Below, in pieces: positions 1 to 8,171 of a DNA stretch of 45,721 nt; position 1 is the first letter of the stretch, and each line of letters starts with the position of its first letter. Origin of the DNA: Hydrogenophaga sp. (GTDB lineage Bacteria > Pseudomonadota > Gammaproteobacteria > Burkholderiales > Burkholderiaceae_C); the NCBI GenBank assembly GCA_020723845.1, contig DYIC01000011.1, positions 1 to 45,721 on the forward strand, given 5' to 3'. A program made the position numbers and the translations under genes. The notes under the pieces were generated by a model. The model worked only from the letters and a program-made list of their open reading frames with translations. It had not been told where the DNA came from and searched no databases.

Positions 1-996
1 CAGGCCGGCTGGCTCTATGGCGGTGGTCTGGCCGCGACCAACGTCGCCGACTACGGCACCTACGAAAAGGTGCCTTACGATTCGAGCACACAACAGTTGC
101 CTGGAGGGGTGATTCTGGGTGGCAATTGGGACGAGATCCATGAGATCGACCCGCGTGATCCCGAGCAGGTGCAGGAGTTCGTTGCCCACAGCTGGTACAA
201 GTACGCCGATGAGACCAAGGGATTGCATCCCTGGGACGGTGTGACAGAGGCTGACTTCAAACCCGAGGGGCCCAACTTCAAGGGGTCGCGAACGAAGATC
301 GAGAGGGTCGACGAGTCGGCGAAATACTCTTGGATCAAGGCCCCACGCTGGCGTGGCCATGCGGTGGAGGTGGGGCCGCTGTCGCGCTACATTCTGGCTT
401 ATGCCCACGCCCGGCGGGGGAACAAATATTGCCAGCGCGTCAAAGAGCAGCTGGAATACTCCGCGGAGATGGTCAACAGCGCGTTGCCCAAGGCGTTGGG
501 TCTGCCAACTACGCAATACACCCTGAAGCAGTTGTTGCCCACCACCATCGGCCGTACATTGGCTCGCGCACTGGAGAGTCAATACAGCGCTGAAATGATG
601 ATGGACGATTTCAAGCAGCTGGTCGCCAACATCAAGGCCGGAGATACGAGCACCGCCAACGTCGAGAAATGGGACCCAGCCACGTGGCCGAAAGAGGCCA
701 AAGGCGTGGGCACCGTGGCCGCGCCGCGTGGCATGTTGGGCCACTGGATCAAGATCAAAGACGGCAAGATCGAGAACTACCAATGCGTGGTACCGACCAC
801 GTGGAACGGCTCACCGCGAGACGTCAAGGGTCAGATCGGGGCCTTCGAGGCCTCTTTGCTCAACACACCGATGGTCAATCCGGAACAACCTCTCGAGATT
901 TTGCGTACGCTGCATAGTTTCGATCCTTGCTTGGCCTGCTCTACCCATGTGATGAGCCCCGACGGTCAGGAGATGGCCAGGATCACCGTCCGCTGA
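1..996 (+). CDS. hoxG: Membrane-bound [NiFe]-hydrogenase large subunit HoxG (5' partial)
   Basis: Catalytic large subunit of the periplasm-facing membrane-bound hydrogenase, which oxidises H2 at a Ni-Fe(CN)2(CO) centre. The reading frame is open from the first base, so the N-terminus, including the first CxxC nickel ligands, lies outside the window; 331 C-terminal residues are visible. The C-terminal nickel motif DPCLACSTH is present, followed by a 15-residue extension ([15 protein letters not shown]). In this family HoxM removes such a tail after the His once nickel is inserted. The next genes, hupE and hoxZ, follow on the same strand with short gaps. Placement in group 1d (oxygen-tolerant) is inferred from gene order, because the diagnostic cysteines are in the small subunit upstream. 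Confidence 0.96.
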   Translation, partial: QAGWLYGGGLAATNVADYGTYEKVPYDSSTQQLPGGVILGGNWDEIHEIDPRDPEQVQEFVAHSWYKYADETKGLHPWDGVTEADFKPEGPNFKGSRTKIERVDESAKYSWIKAPRWRGHAVEVGPLSRYILAYAHARRGNKYCQRVKEQLEYSAEMVNSALPKALGLPTTQYTLKQLLPTTIGRTLARALESQYSAEMMMDDFKQLVANIKAGDTSTANVEKWDPATWPKEAKGVGTVAAPRGMLGHWIKIKDGKIENYQCVVPTTWNGSPRDVKGQIGAFEASLLNTPMVNPEQPLEILRTLHSFDPCLACSTHVMSPDGQEMARITVR

Positions 997-1020
997 ACGT
1001 CCCCGCAGAAGGAGAAACCC

Positions 1021-1623
1021 ATGCAAGCCACAAGCATCCGCCAAATCTCCGCCGCCGTGCTGCTGGTCAGTCTGGCCGGTGTTGCGCAGGCTCACACCGG
1101 CCACGGCACCCACAGCCTGATGGAGGGTCTGCTGCACCCGTTCGGGCTGGATCACCTGCTGGCCATGGTGGCCGTGGGCGTCTGGTCGGTGTCCGCCTTG
1201 CCGCAGGGCAAAGCCTGGCAGGGGCCGGCCACCTTCCTGCTCGCGCTGGTCATCAGCGCCGCCCTGGGCGCGGCCGGTGTCACCGTGCCGTACCTGGAGC
1301 ACGCCATCTCCCTGAGCGTGGTGCTGTTCGGCCTGATGCTGGTCGTTGCCCAGCGCACGATGCCGGCGGCGCTGGGTCTCGTGCTGATCGCCGCAGCCTC
1401 GTCGCTGCACGGCCTGGCCCACGGTGCCGAAACGCCCGAAACCGGCTTCGCTGGTTACGCCGCTGGTTTTCTGCTCACCACCGCCGCGTTGCACATCAGC
1501 GGCGTCGGTGTCGGCCTGGCCATCCAGCGCTGGCTGGCCGAGCGCCGTGGCGCCGTGCTGGGCGGGCTGGGTGCTGCCGTCGGCGCCGCAGGGCTCTACC
1601 TGTTCGGCCAGTTGGCCGCCTGA
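1021..1623 (+). CDS. hupE: HupE/UreJ-family probable nickel permease
   Basis: A 200-residue membrane protein of the HupE/UreJ family, implicated in nickel uptake for hydrogenase or urease. It starts with a Sec-type signal peptide ending near VAQA, then a His-rich stretch (HTGHGTH) and the family signature HPFGLDHLLAMVAVG. About six further hydrophobic segments follow. A good ribosome site (GAAGGAG) precedes the ATG. It sits between hoxG and hoxZ; in the Cupriavidus locus hoxZ follows hoxG directly and nickel uptake is by the unrelated HoxN. Leucine codons by hand count are 27 CTG, 3 TTG and 4 CTC, a stronger CTG bias than in hoxZ (14, 5 and 1). The nickel role is inferred from family and context. 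Confidence 0.88.
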   Translation: MQATSIRQISAAVLLVSLAGVAQAHTGHGTHSLMEGLLHPFGLDHLLAMVAVGVWSVSALPQGKAWQGPATFLLALVISAALGAAGVTVPYLEHAISLSVVLFGLMLVVAQRTMPAALGLVLIAAASSLHGLAHGAETPETGFAGYAAGFLLTTAALHISGVGVGLAIQRWLAERRGAVLGGLGAAVGAAGLYLFGQLAA

Positions 1624-1659
1624 TGCTTCCCCTCCCCCTCGCACAGGAAGGAGTGCTCC

Positions 1660-2406
1660 ATGTCTACCTTGCCTGCCGACCAACGGACCCGGCAACGCCT
1701 GGCCGATGTCACTGGGACCGACACCGAAGCCGTCTCGCATGGCCAGATCACCAAGTCGGTGTATGTGTATGAAGCGCCAGTGCGCATCTGGCATTGGGTC
1801 AATGCCTTCGCCATCACCGTGTTGTGCATCACGGGCTACTTCATTGGTGTGCCGCTGCCGACCATGCCGGGTGAAGCCAGCGACCACTATGTGATGGGGT
1901 ATGTCCGGTTTGCCCACTTTGCGGCCGGCTACATCATGGCCGTGGGGCTGTTGGGCCGGGCCTACTGGGCGCTGGTTGGCAACCACCATGCGCGCGAGCT
2001 GTTTTGGGTGCCGTTGTTTCAGAAGGCCTATTGGACCGAGGTGTTCAGGATGCTGCTGTGGTACCTGTTCATCATTCCCAGGCCCAACCAGTACGTTGGC
2101 CACAACCCACTGGCGCGGCTGGCCATGTTCAGCGGCTACCTGATGCTGTCGATTTTCATGATCGTCACCGGCTTTGCGCTCTACAGCGAAGGCGCGGGTG
2201 CTGGCTCGTGGCAGGACTGGCTGTTCGGGTGGGTGATTCCGCTGTTTGGTCAAAGCCAGGATGTGCACACGTGGCACCGGATGGGGATGTGGGCGATGGT
2301 CATCTTCGTGATGTTGCATGTGTACGTGGCGATTCGCGAGGACATCATGGGGCGTCAGTCGATCGTCTCGACGATGATCTCGGGCCACCGCACGTTCAAG
2401 GACTGA
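1660..2406 (+). CDS. hoxZ: [NiFe]-hydrogenase b-type cytochrome subunit HoxZ (HyaC/HupC family)
   Basis: Integral membrane dihaem cytochrome b that anchors the HoxKG dimer and passes its electrons to the quinone pool. It has 248 residues, the normal family length, with four hydrophobic segments. Candidate haem-ligand histidines lie in RIWHWVNA (helix 1), RFAHFAAGYI (helix 2) and DVHTWHRMGMW with MLHVYVAIRE (near helix 4). AAGGAG lies just before the ATG. It follows hupE by 36 nt and precedes the maturation genes, so the structural operon continues straight into maturation functions. Confidence 0.95.
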   Translation: MSTLPADQRTRQRLADVTGTDTEAVSHGQITKSVYVYEAPVRIWHWVNAFAITVLCITGYFIGVPLPTMPGEASDHYVMGYVRFAHFAAGYIMAVGLLGRAYWALVGNHHARELFWVPLFQKAYWTEVFRMLLWYLFIIPRPNQYVGHNPLARLAMFSGYLMLSIFMIVTGFALYSEGAGAGSWQDWLFGWVIPLFGQSQDVHTWHRMGMWAMVIFVMLHVYVAIREDIMGRQSIVSTMISGHRTFKD

Positions 2407-2481
2407 TGCCCCATGGCATCCGTCTGCAGCTAGCGCCGGTTTGCACCGCTTGCCATCGATTTCTGATGGGTAACGATCGCC

Positions 2482-3150
2482 ATGGACTTCGCGACGCCCG
2501 CATCGACTTGCCACCCCGGGTCGGACAGCCCGCAACACCGTATCGTCGTGCTGGGGATCGGAAACCTGCTGTGGGCCGACGAAGGTTTCGGGGTGCGGTG
2601 TGTCGAGGCGCTGCATCAACGCTACACCTTTGCCGACCACGTCCATGTGATCGATGGTGGCACGCAGGGGTTGTACCTGTTGCCGTATGTCCAGGAAGCC
2701 GATCGGCTGTTGATCTTCGACGCCATCGACTACGGGCTCGCGCCGGGCACGCTGCGGCTGGTGCGTGACGACGATGTTCCGCGCTTCATGGGGGCCAAGA
2801 AGATGAGCCTGCACCAGACGGGTTTTCAAGAGGTTCTGTCGCTGGCACAGCTCACGGGGAAATATCCCTCGCAGGTTCTGCTCATTGGCTGTCAGCCGCA
2901 AGAGCTCGAAGACTATGGCGGGAGTCTGCGGCCGGTCGTGCGGGCGGCGGTGGAGCAAGCGCTCGCGTTGGCGCTCGTCGAGCTGCAGCGCTGGGGAGCT
3001 GACCCGGCGCCCCGCCCCTTGCGGCCGGTACCGGCCGAGTCCGTCACGTGCGCAGAGCTGGCTCTGGCCACCTATGAGGCGCAGCGTCCCGGGCCCGACG
3101 CCGCGTGCCGCACTGGCGACGAGCGCTTTTTCGCGCCTGCGGGAGGGTGA
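2482..3150 (+). CDS. hoxM: Hydrogenase maturation endopeptidase HoxM (HyaD/HupD family)
   Basis: Peptidase that removes the C-terminal extension of HoxG after nickel insertion. The N-terminal motif GIGNLLWADEGFG supplies the first acidic nickel ligand. The central D of DAIDYGLAPG and the H of MSLHQTGFQE match the other two ligands of the HybD fold. At 222 residues it is longer than HybD (about 160); the extra length is a low-complexity Arg/Pro/Ala tail after the conserved core. No strong ribosome site is visible before this ATG, so the exact start is less certain than the identity. Confidence 0.93.
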   Translation: MDFATPASTCHPGSDSPQHRIVVLGIGNLLWADEGFGVRCVEALHQRYTFADHVHVIDGGTQGLYLLPYVQEADRLLIFDAIDYGLAPGTLRLVRDDDVPRFMGAKKMSLHQTGFQEVLSLAQLTGKYPSQVLLIGCQPQELEDYGGSLRPVVRAAVEQALALALVELQRWGADPAPRPLRPVPAESVTCAELALATYEAQRPGPDAACRTGDERFFAPAGG

Positions 3151-3153
3151 TGC

Positions 3154-3480
3154 ATGTGTATCGGCGTACCCATGCAAGTCCTTCAGGTCGACGGCGCGTT
3201 TGCGTTGTGCCACGGCCGTGGCGAGCGGCGGCGTATTCGCACCGTGCTGGTCGATGAGGTGTCGGCGGGCGATTGGCTCCTGGTATTTCTGGATGATGCG
3301 CGAGAGCGCATCGACGCCCAGCGTGCCGCCGAAGTAAACGCGGCGCTGGATCTGCTGGAGGCCGCCATGCAGGGGCATCGTCGACCCCACCAGCATGCCG
3401 ACTTCGTGCTTCCGTCGCAGATGAGTGCCGAAGAGATGCGCGCCTTGACGGGCGCCCCCTATCGTCCGGAGAACCGATGA
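3154..3480 (+). CDS. hoxL: HypC/HupF-family hydrogenase chaperone HoxL
   Basis: Small chaperone of the HypC/HybG/HupF family, thought to bind the immature large subunit and carry or protect the Fe(CN)2(CO) unit. It starts MCIGVPMQV with the essential Cys2, has the beta-barrel core of HypC, and at 108 residues includes a C-terminal extension typical of HupF/HoxL. It begins 3 nt after the hoxM stop and its stop overlaps the hoxO start (ATGA), which suggests coupled translation. A second, shorter family member (hypC) lies at 9311-9550. The division of labour, HoxL for the membrane-bound enzyme and HypC general, is known from Cupriavidus and inferred here. Confidence 0.93.
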   Translation: MCIGVPMQVLQVDGAFALCHGRGERRRIRTVLVDEVSAGDWLLVFLDDARERIDAQRAAEVNAALDLLEAAMQGHRRPHQHADFVLPSQMSAEEMRALTGAPYRPENR

Positions 3481-3923
3481 TGAACGAAACACAGTTACAT
3501 GCCCCGCTGATCGAGCGGTTGGTGCAGGTCCACGGAGCAACCTGGGTCGATGAACACAGCGTTGGCGACTGGGTGGCCGGAGAGGGTGACCGGGTCCTAC
3601 TGCTGGCAGGGGACCCGGTGCGTTTTCCGGAGGGCGGCGATGTGGCCGTCGTGCTACCCGAGCTCATGAAGGCGTTCCCGGGTCGTTTCGTGATCGCGGT
3701 CGTGCCACAGGCACGGGAAGAAGCCGTGGCGCGTCGGTATGGCTCGCAGCGCTGGCCCACGCTGTTGTTTTTTCGCGAGGGTCAGTATGTGACGGCCATC
3801 GCCGGCATGCAGGACTGGGACGTGTATTTGGCCCAGGTGGCGGCTGCGCTGGCCATGCCTCCTTCTCGCCCGCCGAGCATCGGCATCCCCGTGGTCTCCC
3901 TCTCCGGGGCTCACTGTCATTGA
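3477..3923 (+). CDS. hoxO: Hydrogenase small-subunit chaperone HoxO (HyaE/HupG family)
   Basis: A 148-residue thioredoxin-fold protein of the HyaE/HupG/HoxO family, reported to bind the Tat signal peptide or precursor of the hydrogenase small subunit and delay export until assembly is complete. The fold is recognisable around QRWPTLLFF and the region before it, but the CxxC redox motif of thioredoxins is absent, as expected for a chaperone. The start overlaps the hoxL stop. A second ATG follows immediately (3480), so the true start is one of two adjacent codons. Confidence 0.88.
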   Translation: MMNETQLHAPLIERLVQVHGATWVDEHSVGDWVAGEGDRVLLLAGDPVRFPEGGDVAVVLPELMKAFPGRFVIAVVPQAREEAVARRYGSQRWPTLLFFREGQYVTAIAGMQDWDVYLAQVAAALAMPPSRPPSIGIPVVSLSGAHCH

Positions 3924-3933
3924 AGGAGTGTCC

Positions 3934-4812
3934 ATGGTAGCGTTTCCCATTCCCGTCGTCGCGGAGGGTGCGGGCGTGTCGGCCGAGGACGAGGCGCTCG
4001 ACTATCTGCCGATGCCCAAGGGCATGCACACCTACGCCCCTCCCGTGCTGCCCCAGCCGCAAGAGCTGCTGGGCCTGGATCGGGCATGCCTGACCTTGCA
4101 GCAGGTATTGGGGCTGCTGCAGCGGGTTGCCGATACCGGTACCGCGGAACGGTTGCGGCTGGAGGGGCTCTCCGAGCGGGAGGTGGCCGTCCTCAATCAG
4201 GTGTTGGGTGAAGGTGAAACGAGCGTTGTGGTTCCGCTCGAGCCGGGGCGACTGGAGGTGCACGTCCAGGAAGCCATCTTTACCGGTGTCTGGCGGCTCA
4301 TGACCTGGCGCACCGGCGAGTGTGGCACGGTCGAGCTGGTGGACGATGCGATCGAAGTCGGTCCAGTGCCCTCGTTGTTTGGCGCGGTGGCGGCGCGAGA
4401 TGTCTGGGAGCGCTTCCCCGTTTGGGAGGGTGAGTTGCCACCCAACGTGCAAAACGCCCCGCTGTTGCTCACCGAAATTCGTGACCGGGTGGCGCGCTGG
4501 CAACCGGGGCAAGCGGCGCATGTGGTCAACCTGTCGCTGCTGCCCGTCTCGGCCGAAGACATTGCCTTTTTGGACCACCACTTGGGGACTGGCCGCATCC
4601 GTTTGTTGGCGCGCGGCTATGGCAACTGCCGCATCTCCAACACGCGGTTGCCGAACTGCTGGCGTGTCGTCTACTACAACTCGATGGACAAGGTCATTTT
4701 GAACACCGTCGAGGTGGTCGACATGCCGGCGGTGGCGCTGGCAGCGCCGGAGGATCTTCGGGATTCCCATGCGCGCCTCGCTGATGTCTTGTCGTATCTG
4801 GAGTCGGCATGA
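3934..4812 (+). CDS. hoxQ: Hydrogenase maturation protein HoxQ (HyaF/HupH family)
   Basis: A 292-residue protein of the HyaF/HupH/HoxQ family, a partner of HoxO in maturation of the small subunit under oxygen. The C-terminal half has the conserved stretch VARGYG-like LARGYGNCRIS and the VVYYNSMDK segment. The ATG at 3934 is preferred over an in-frame GTG at 3928, because the ribosome site AAGGAG (3923-3928) is correctly spaced only for the ATG. It lies 10 nt after hoxO and its stop overlaps the hoxR start (ATGA). Confidence 0.9.
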   Translation: MVAFPIPVVAEGAGVSAEDEALDYLPMPKGMHTYAPPVLPQPQELLGLDRACLTLQQVLGLLQRVADTGTAERLRLEGLSEREVAVLNQVLGEGETSVVVPLEPGRLEVHVQEAIFTGVWRLMTWRTGECGTVELVDDAIEVGPVPSLFGAVAARDVWERFPVWEGELPPNVQNAPLLLTEIRDRVARWQPGQAAHVVNLSLLPVSAEDIAFLDHHLGTGRIRLLARGYGNCRISNTRLPNCWRVVYYNSMDKVILNTVEVVDMPAVALAAPEDLRDSHARLADVLSYLESA

Positions 4813-5138
4813 ACCACAGTCCACTGGCATCCGGCGATGACTCGAGGGTCGTCGCAATGACGGCGGGAGATGCGCCGTCCGCCCCCATTGGTCAGGATGC
4901 CAGCGGTGGTCACGGCTTCGAGGGTAGCTACCTGGGGAAGCGGGAGCAGCTGCGGCCCTGGTCGCGGCTGGAGTGCAAGATCTGCTGGTGGGTCTACGAC
5001 CCCAACGAGGGCGATCCGCAATGGCAGATCCCGCCCGGAACCCCGTTTGCTGAGTTGCCGTCGCACTGGCGTTGCCCGCAGTGCGACGGGGATGCGCGAC
5101 AGTTTCTGCTCTTGCCCGATGAACGCGATGGCAACTGA
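4809..5138 (+). CDS. hoxR: Rubredoxin-like hydrogenase accessory protein HoxR (HupI)
   Basis: A rubredoxin of 109 residues. The iron-binding cysteines are in CKIC (C56, C59) and CPQC (C89, C92), with the usual WWVYDP and GTPF segments between them. The first 50 residues or so form an extension absent from plain rubredoxins. HoxR/HupI supports formation of the small-subunit Fe-S clusters under aerobic conditions. Start and stop overlap the neighbours hoxQ and hoxT, so it is embedded in the maturation block. Confidence 0.93.
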   Translation: MNHSPLASGDDSRVVAMTAGDAPSAPIGQDASGGHGFEGSYLGKREQLRPWSRLECKICWWVYDPNEGDPQWQIPPGTPFAELPSHWRCPQCDGDARQFLLLPDERDGN

Positions 5139-5685
5139 CGCCCACCCCTTCGGGCCGACGGCGGCCCTGCGGATATCGGCAACCGCGCGTGTTGGCGGCC
5201 CCGCCGGGCTGGCAAGCCGCGTCGAACAATTGGAGGCGTTTTACCGCTGGGTACACACCGAGCGCATGCAGGGGCTCCCGATCCTCAATCCTGCCCTTCA
5301 GGTGGAGGCGGTGGGTTTTCGGCTGCTCGATGGCGATGGCATGGTCGCGGGAGGGGTGCTCATCACACCGTGGTTCATGAGTCTGGTGTGTCTGCCCTTG
5401 ACATGGCAGGATGGCGGGCAGCGCATCGGTTGCAAGCGTGAGCGTGCGTTTGGTAACCAATGCTTCGAGTTCATCGGTGCGCACGACCCCGCGATCGGTT
5501 GGCACGAGGCATGCGCGTTGTTTTCACCCATGGGGGGATTCGATCGGCACGAACTGGCGCGCGAGACGGCGTGCGCGGTGTTGGCATCGCTGTTTGCCGA
5601 GGGCCAGAAGACCTCTGTGGCACCGGGTGATAGGGCGTCGCGCCGGGCGTTTTTGCTGGGGCGGCGCGCGGGTGCGTCGTCATGA
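5119..5685 (+). CDS. hoxT: [NiFe]-hydrogenase assembly chaperone HoxT (HybE/HupJ family)
   Basis: A protein of 188 residues in the HybE/HupJ family of hydrogenase assembly chaperones. Family features are the LEAFYRWVHTERMQGLPILNP-type N-terminal region, the hydrophobic FMSLVCLPL segment and the SPM-F region near the C-terminus. Two in-frame ATGs are possible (5119 and 5128) and neither has a clear ribosome site. Both overlap the end of hoxR, so translation is probably coupled. The C-terminus overlaps the hoxV start by ATGA. Confidence 0.87.
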   Translation: MNAMATDAHPFGPTAALRISATARVGGPAGLASRVEQLEAFYRWVHTERMQGLPILNPALQVEAVGFRLLDGDGMVAGGVLITPWFMSLVCLPLTWQDGGQRIGCKRERAFGNQCFEFIGAHDPAIGWHEACALFSPMGGFDRHELARETACAVLASLFAEGQKTSVAPGDRASRRAFLLGRRAGASS

Positions 5686-6842
5686 CTGCCATCGCCGGCA
5701 GCCTGGAGATGCGCCCGGGCGTTGCCGCCCCCCACAACGTGCGCAGCACGAGGCGGAATTGGGTGTCACCGCTGGTGCAGGGGCGGCCCATCGACCAAGT
5801 GCCGGGGCTGGTGGCCACTGTGCTGAGTCTGTGCGGGGCCGCGCATCGCTGCGCCAGCACGCTCGCCATCGAGGCGGCGGCGGCGATGCCCGGTTCGGCC
5901 AAGGGCACCATCGATACCATGCTGCATCGCGAGACGGTACGGGAGCATCTGTATCGGATTGCACTCGATTGGCCGCGATTGCTGGCCGGGGGCGACGGCG
6001 GTGCACTGGCAACGGCCGCACTGGCTTCGATGCAGCGCTGCCCGTTGGCTGGCGCGCGAGCATCGCCGGCGCAGCTCTGGCCAGCCCTGAGTCATTGGTT
6101 GCGGGACGAGTGGTTGCATACCGATCCCGCGCGCTGGTTGCAGGCATGGCTGGCCGAGGGTATCGATTGGTTCCACGCGTGGAGCCGGCGGCATACCGGG
6201 TGGCTGGGCGCGTTGCTGCGCACGGCCCGACAGGCGGACGTGGCGTGGCCGCGGGGAGTCGTCCTGCGCCCTTTGTTCGCGCACGGCAGCGAGGTCGAGC
6301 TGCGCCGGCTGGCGGCAGACATCGCGTCACGGCCGGGGTTCGACCGTCTGCCGCAGTGGCGGGATGCGCCCGCGAGCACGGGTTCGTGGGCGCGTTTGCG
6401 GCAGCCAGCCGAACCCGTGCCTCGGAGTGTTGGGGAATTGCTGGGTTATCGGCTTGCCGAGTTGGTGCGCCTGTGTTTGCCGGATGCTGGGGGTGAGTCA
6501 GGCGCGCAGTGGCTGGGTTGGGGGGTGGTTGCCGTTGGAGAGCGCCAATGCTTGGCCTGGGTGGAAATGGCGCGAGGGCTGCTGATCCACCTCGTGCGCC
6601 TCGGGCAGCCTCAGTCGGGAGCGGTGGCAACGGTGCTGGACTACCACGTCGTGGCGCCGACCGAGTGGAACTTTCATCCGGCGGGGTTGGCCGCGCAGGT
6701 GCTCGCCACGCTGTCGATCGACGATCCCGAAGTACGCGCTCGGGTGAATCTTCTCACCGCCGCGCTGGATCCTTGTGTGCCGGTTGAGATCTGCGCGCCG
6801 AACGAGGATACTGCAGGATACCAAGAGAGCAGTCATGCATGA
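5682..6842 (+). CDS. hoxV: Hydrogenase maturation scaffold HoxV (HupK family)
   Basis: A 386-residue HupK/HoxV protein, a degenerate paralogue of the hydrogenase large subunit thought to act as a scaffold for the Fe(CN)2(CO) unit before transfer to HoxG. Large-subunit remnants are visible: an LCGAAH motif near residue 47 in place of CGxCxxxH, the VVAPTEWNFHP block near the C-terminus, and a terminal LDPCVPVEIC in which the DPCxxC spacing is broken. It therefore cannot hold nickel normally. It overlaps hoxT at the start and hypA at the end. Confidence 0.88.
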   Translation: MTAIAGSLEMRPGVAAPHNVRSTRRNWVSPLVQGRPIDQVPGLVATVLSLCGAAHRCASTLAIEAAAAMPGSAKGTIDTMLHRETVREHLYRIALDWPRLLAGGDGGALATAALASMQRCPLAGARASPAQLWPALSHWLRDEWLHTDPARWLQAWLAEGIDWFHAWSRRHTGWLGALLRTARQADVAWPRGVVLRPLFAHGSEVELRRLAADIASRPGFDRLPQWRDAPASTGSWARLRQPAEPVPRSVGELLGYRLAELVRLCLPDAGGESGAQWLGWGVVAVGERQCLAWVEMARGLLIHLVRLGQPQSGAVATVLDYHVVAPTEWNFHPAGLAAQVLATLSIDDPEVRARVNLLTAALDPCVPVEICAPNEDTAGYQESSHA

Positions 6843-7188
6843 AGCAAGTTTGGCCGGTGGCGTGTTGCAGCTGGTGGAAGAGGTGGCGCAGCGCGAGGGT
6901 TTCCGACGGGTGCTCGAGCTGCGGCTGGAAGCCGGGCAGCTCTCGGGCGTCGATGTGCGGGCGCTGCGCTTTGCGCTCGAGAGCCTGGCGCCAGGCACCC
7001 TGCTCGAGGGCGCACAGATCCACATCGACGAGCCCGCGGGGCAGGCGTGGTGTTTGTCCTGCAGCCAAAGCGTGCCGTTGGCCCAGCGGGGCGAGGCTTG
7101 CCCCGTCTGTGGGGGTTACCAGCTGCAGCCAACGGGGGGGATGGAGTTGCGCGTCGTCGACTTGCGGGTCAGCGACGCGGATGCGTGA
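6835..7188 (+). CDS. hypA: Hydrogenase nickel incorporation protein HypA
   Basis: A nickel metallochaperone of 117 residues that works with HypB to load nickel into the large subunit. It begins MHEASL, with His2 and Glu3 as the known nickel ligands, which fixes the start at 6835 although the frame is open further upstream. The zinc site is formed by CLSC and CPVC around residues 64 and 86. The start overlaps the hoxV stop by 8 nt. Confidence 0.95.
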   Translation: MHEASLAGGVLQLVEEVAQREGFRRVLELRLEAGQLSGVDVRALRFALESLAPGTLLEGAQIHIDEPAGQAWCLSCSQSVPLAQRGEACPVCGGYQLQPTGGMELRVVDLRVSDADA

Positions 7189-7208
7189 TTTGACCAAAGG
7201 AGTGAACG

Positions 7209-8168
7209 ATGTGTGTCGTGTGTGGTTGCAGTGAGGGCGGCGCGGGGCACGCCCATCATGCGATGCTGGGCCAACAGGCGGACGCTGCTGCTGCCGAGAC
7301 GGCGCGCGATACCCTGCACTTTGGCACGGGGGTGGCCCGGGTGTCGGTGCCTGGCTTGAGTCAAGAGCGTGCCATTCGGCTCGAGCGCGATATCCTGGGT
7401 GCCAACGATCGGGTGGCGCAGCAAAACCGGGCCCACTTCCGGGCACACGGTGTGTCGGCGCTCAACCTGGTGTCCAGTCCGGGTTCGGGCAAGACCACCC
7501 TGCTGTGCGCCACCATCGAAGCGCTGCGGCAGCAGGGGCCGCAGTGGGAGGTGGCCGTCATCGAGGGCGACCAGCAGACCAGTTTCGATGCCGAGCGCAT
7601 CCGAGCCACCGGCGTACCCGCGATTCAGGTCAACACCGGCAAGGGCTGTCACCTCGACGCGCCGATGGTGGCGGAGGCGTTTGCGCGTCTGCACGCGCAC
7701 TTCCATCACCACGGGGACGGGCACGAGCATGGGCACGCAGCGGTGCGTCGTCTGTTGTTCATCGAAAACGTGGGCAATTTGGTGTGCCCCGCGATGTGGG
7801 ATCTGGGCGAGACGGCCAAGGTCGCGGTCCTGTCAGTGACCGAGGGGGATGACAAGCCCCTGAAGTATCCCGACATGTTTGCCGCCGCGCGGCTGATGAT
7901 CATCAACAAAGTCGACTTGTTGCCACATGTTCGGTTCGATGTCAATCGTTGCATCGAGATGGCGCGTCGCGTCAACCCCACCATCGAGGTCATCGCCTTG
8001 TCGGCCATCTCTGGCGAGGGGATGCCGGTGTGGCAGGATTGGCTGGCCCGGGTGGTTGACGGCGAGCACCGTCAGGCGTCAGAGGCCGACGCGGAGGCTT
8101 TGCGCGCGCGGATTTCGCGGCTCGAGGCCGAACTGGCGCAGGCCAGGGCCGCGCTGGCGGAGCGTTGA
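7209..8168 (+). CDS. hypB: Hydrogenase nickel incorporation GTPase HypB
   Basis: SIMIBI-class GTPase of 319 residues that delivers nickel with HypA. The N-terminal metal motif is CVVCGC (C2, C5, C7). Walker A is SSPGSGKTT near residues 89-97. The G-domain metal site uses C147-H148 (GKGCHLD) and C193 (NLVCP). The G4-like motif is INKVDLL. Unusually, the main His-rich stretch is not next to the N-terminal motif but inside the G domain at residues 162-176 (8 His in 15), just before LLFIENVGN. The last 35 residues form a heptad-like helix rich in Leu, Arg, Glu and Ala. AAAGGAG precedes the start. Confidence 0.95.
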   Translation: MCVVCGCSEGGAGHAHHAMLGQQADAAAAETARDTLHFGTGVARVSVPGLSQERAIRLERDILGANDRVAQQNRAHFRAHGVSALNLVSSPGSGKTTLLCATIEALRQQGPQWEVAVIEGDQQTSFDAERIRATGVPAIQVNTGKGCHLDAPMVAEAFARLHAHFHHHGDGHEHGHAAVRRLLFIENVGNLVCPAMWDLGETAKVAVLSVTEGDDKPLKYPDMFAAARLMIINKVDLLPHVRFDVNRCIEMARRVNPTIEVIALSAISGEGMPVWQDWLARVVDGEHRQASEADAEALRARISRLEAELAQARAALAER

Positions 8169-8171
8169 GCC

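Noticed and set aside
811-3540. Long minus-strand open frame (909 codons) opposite hoxG-hupE-hoxZ-hoxM-hoxL
   Set aside because: Composition rich in Arg, Gly, His and Pro with no domain. It lies antisense to clearly real genes, a common artefact in GC-rich DNA.
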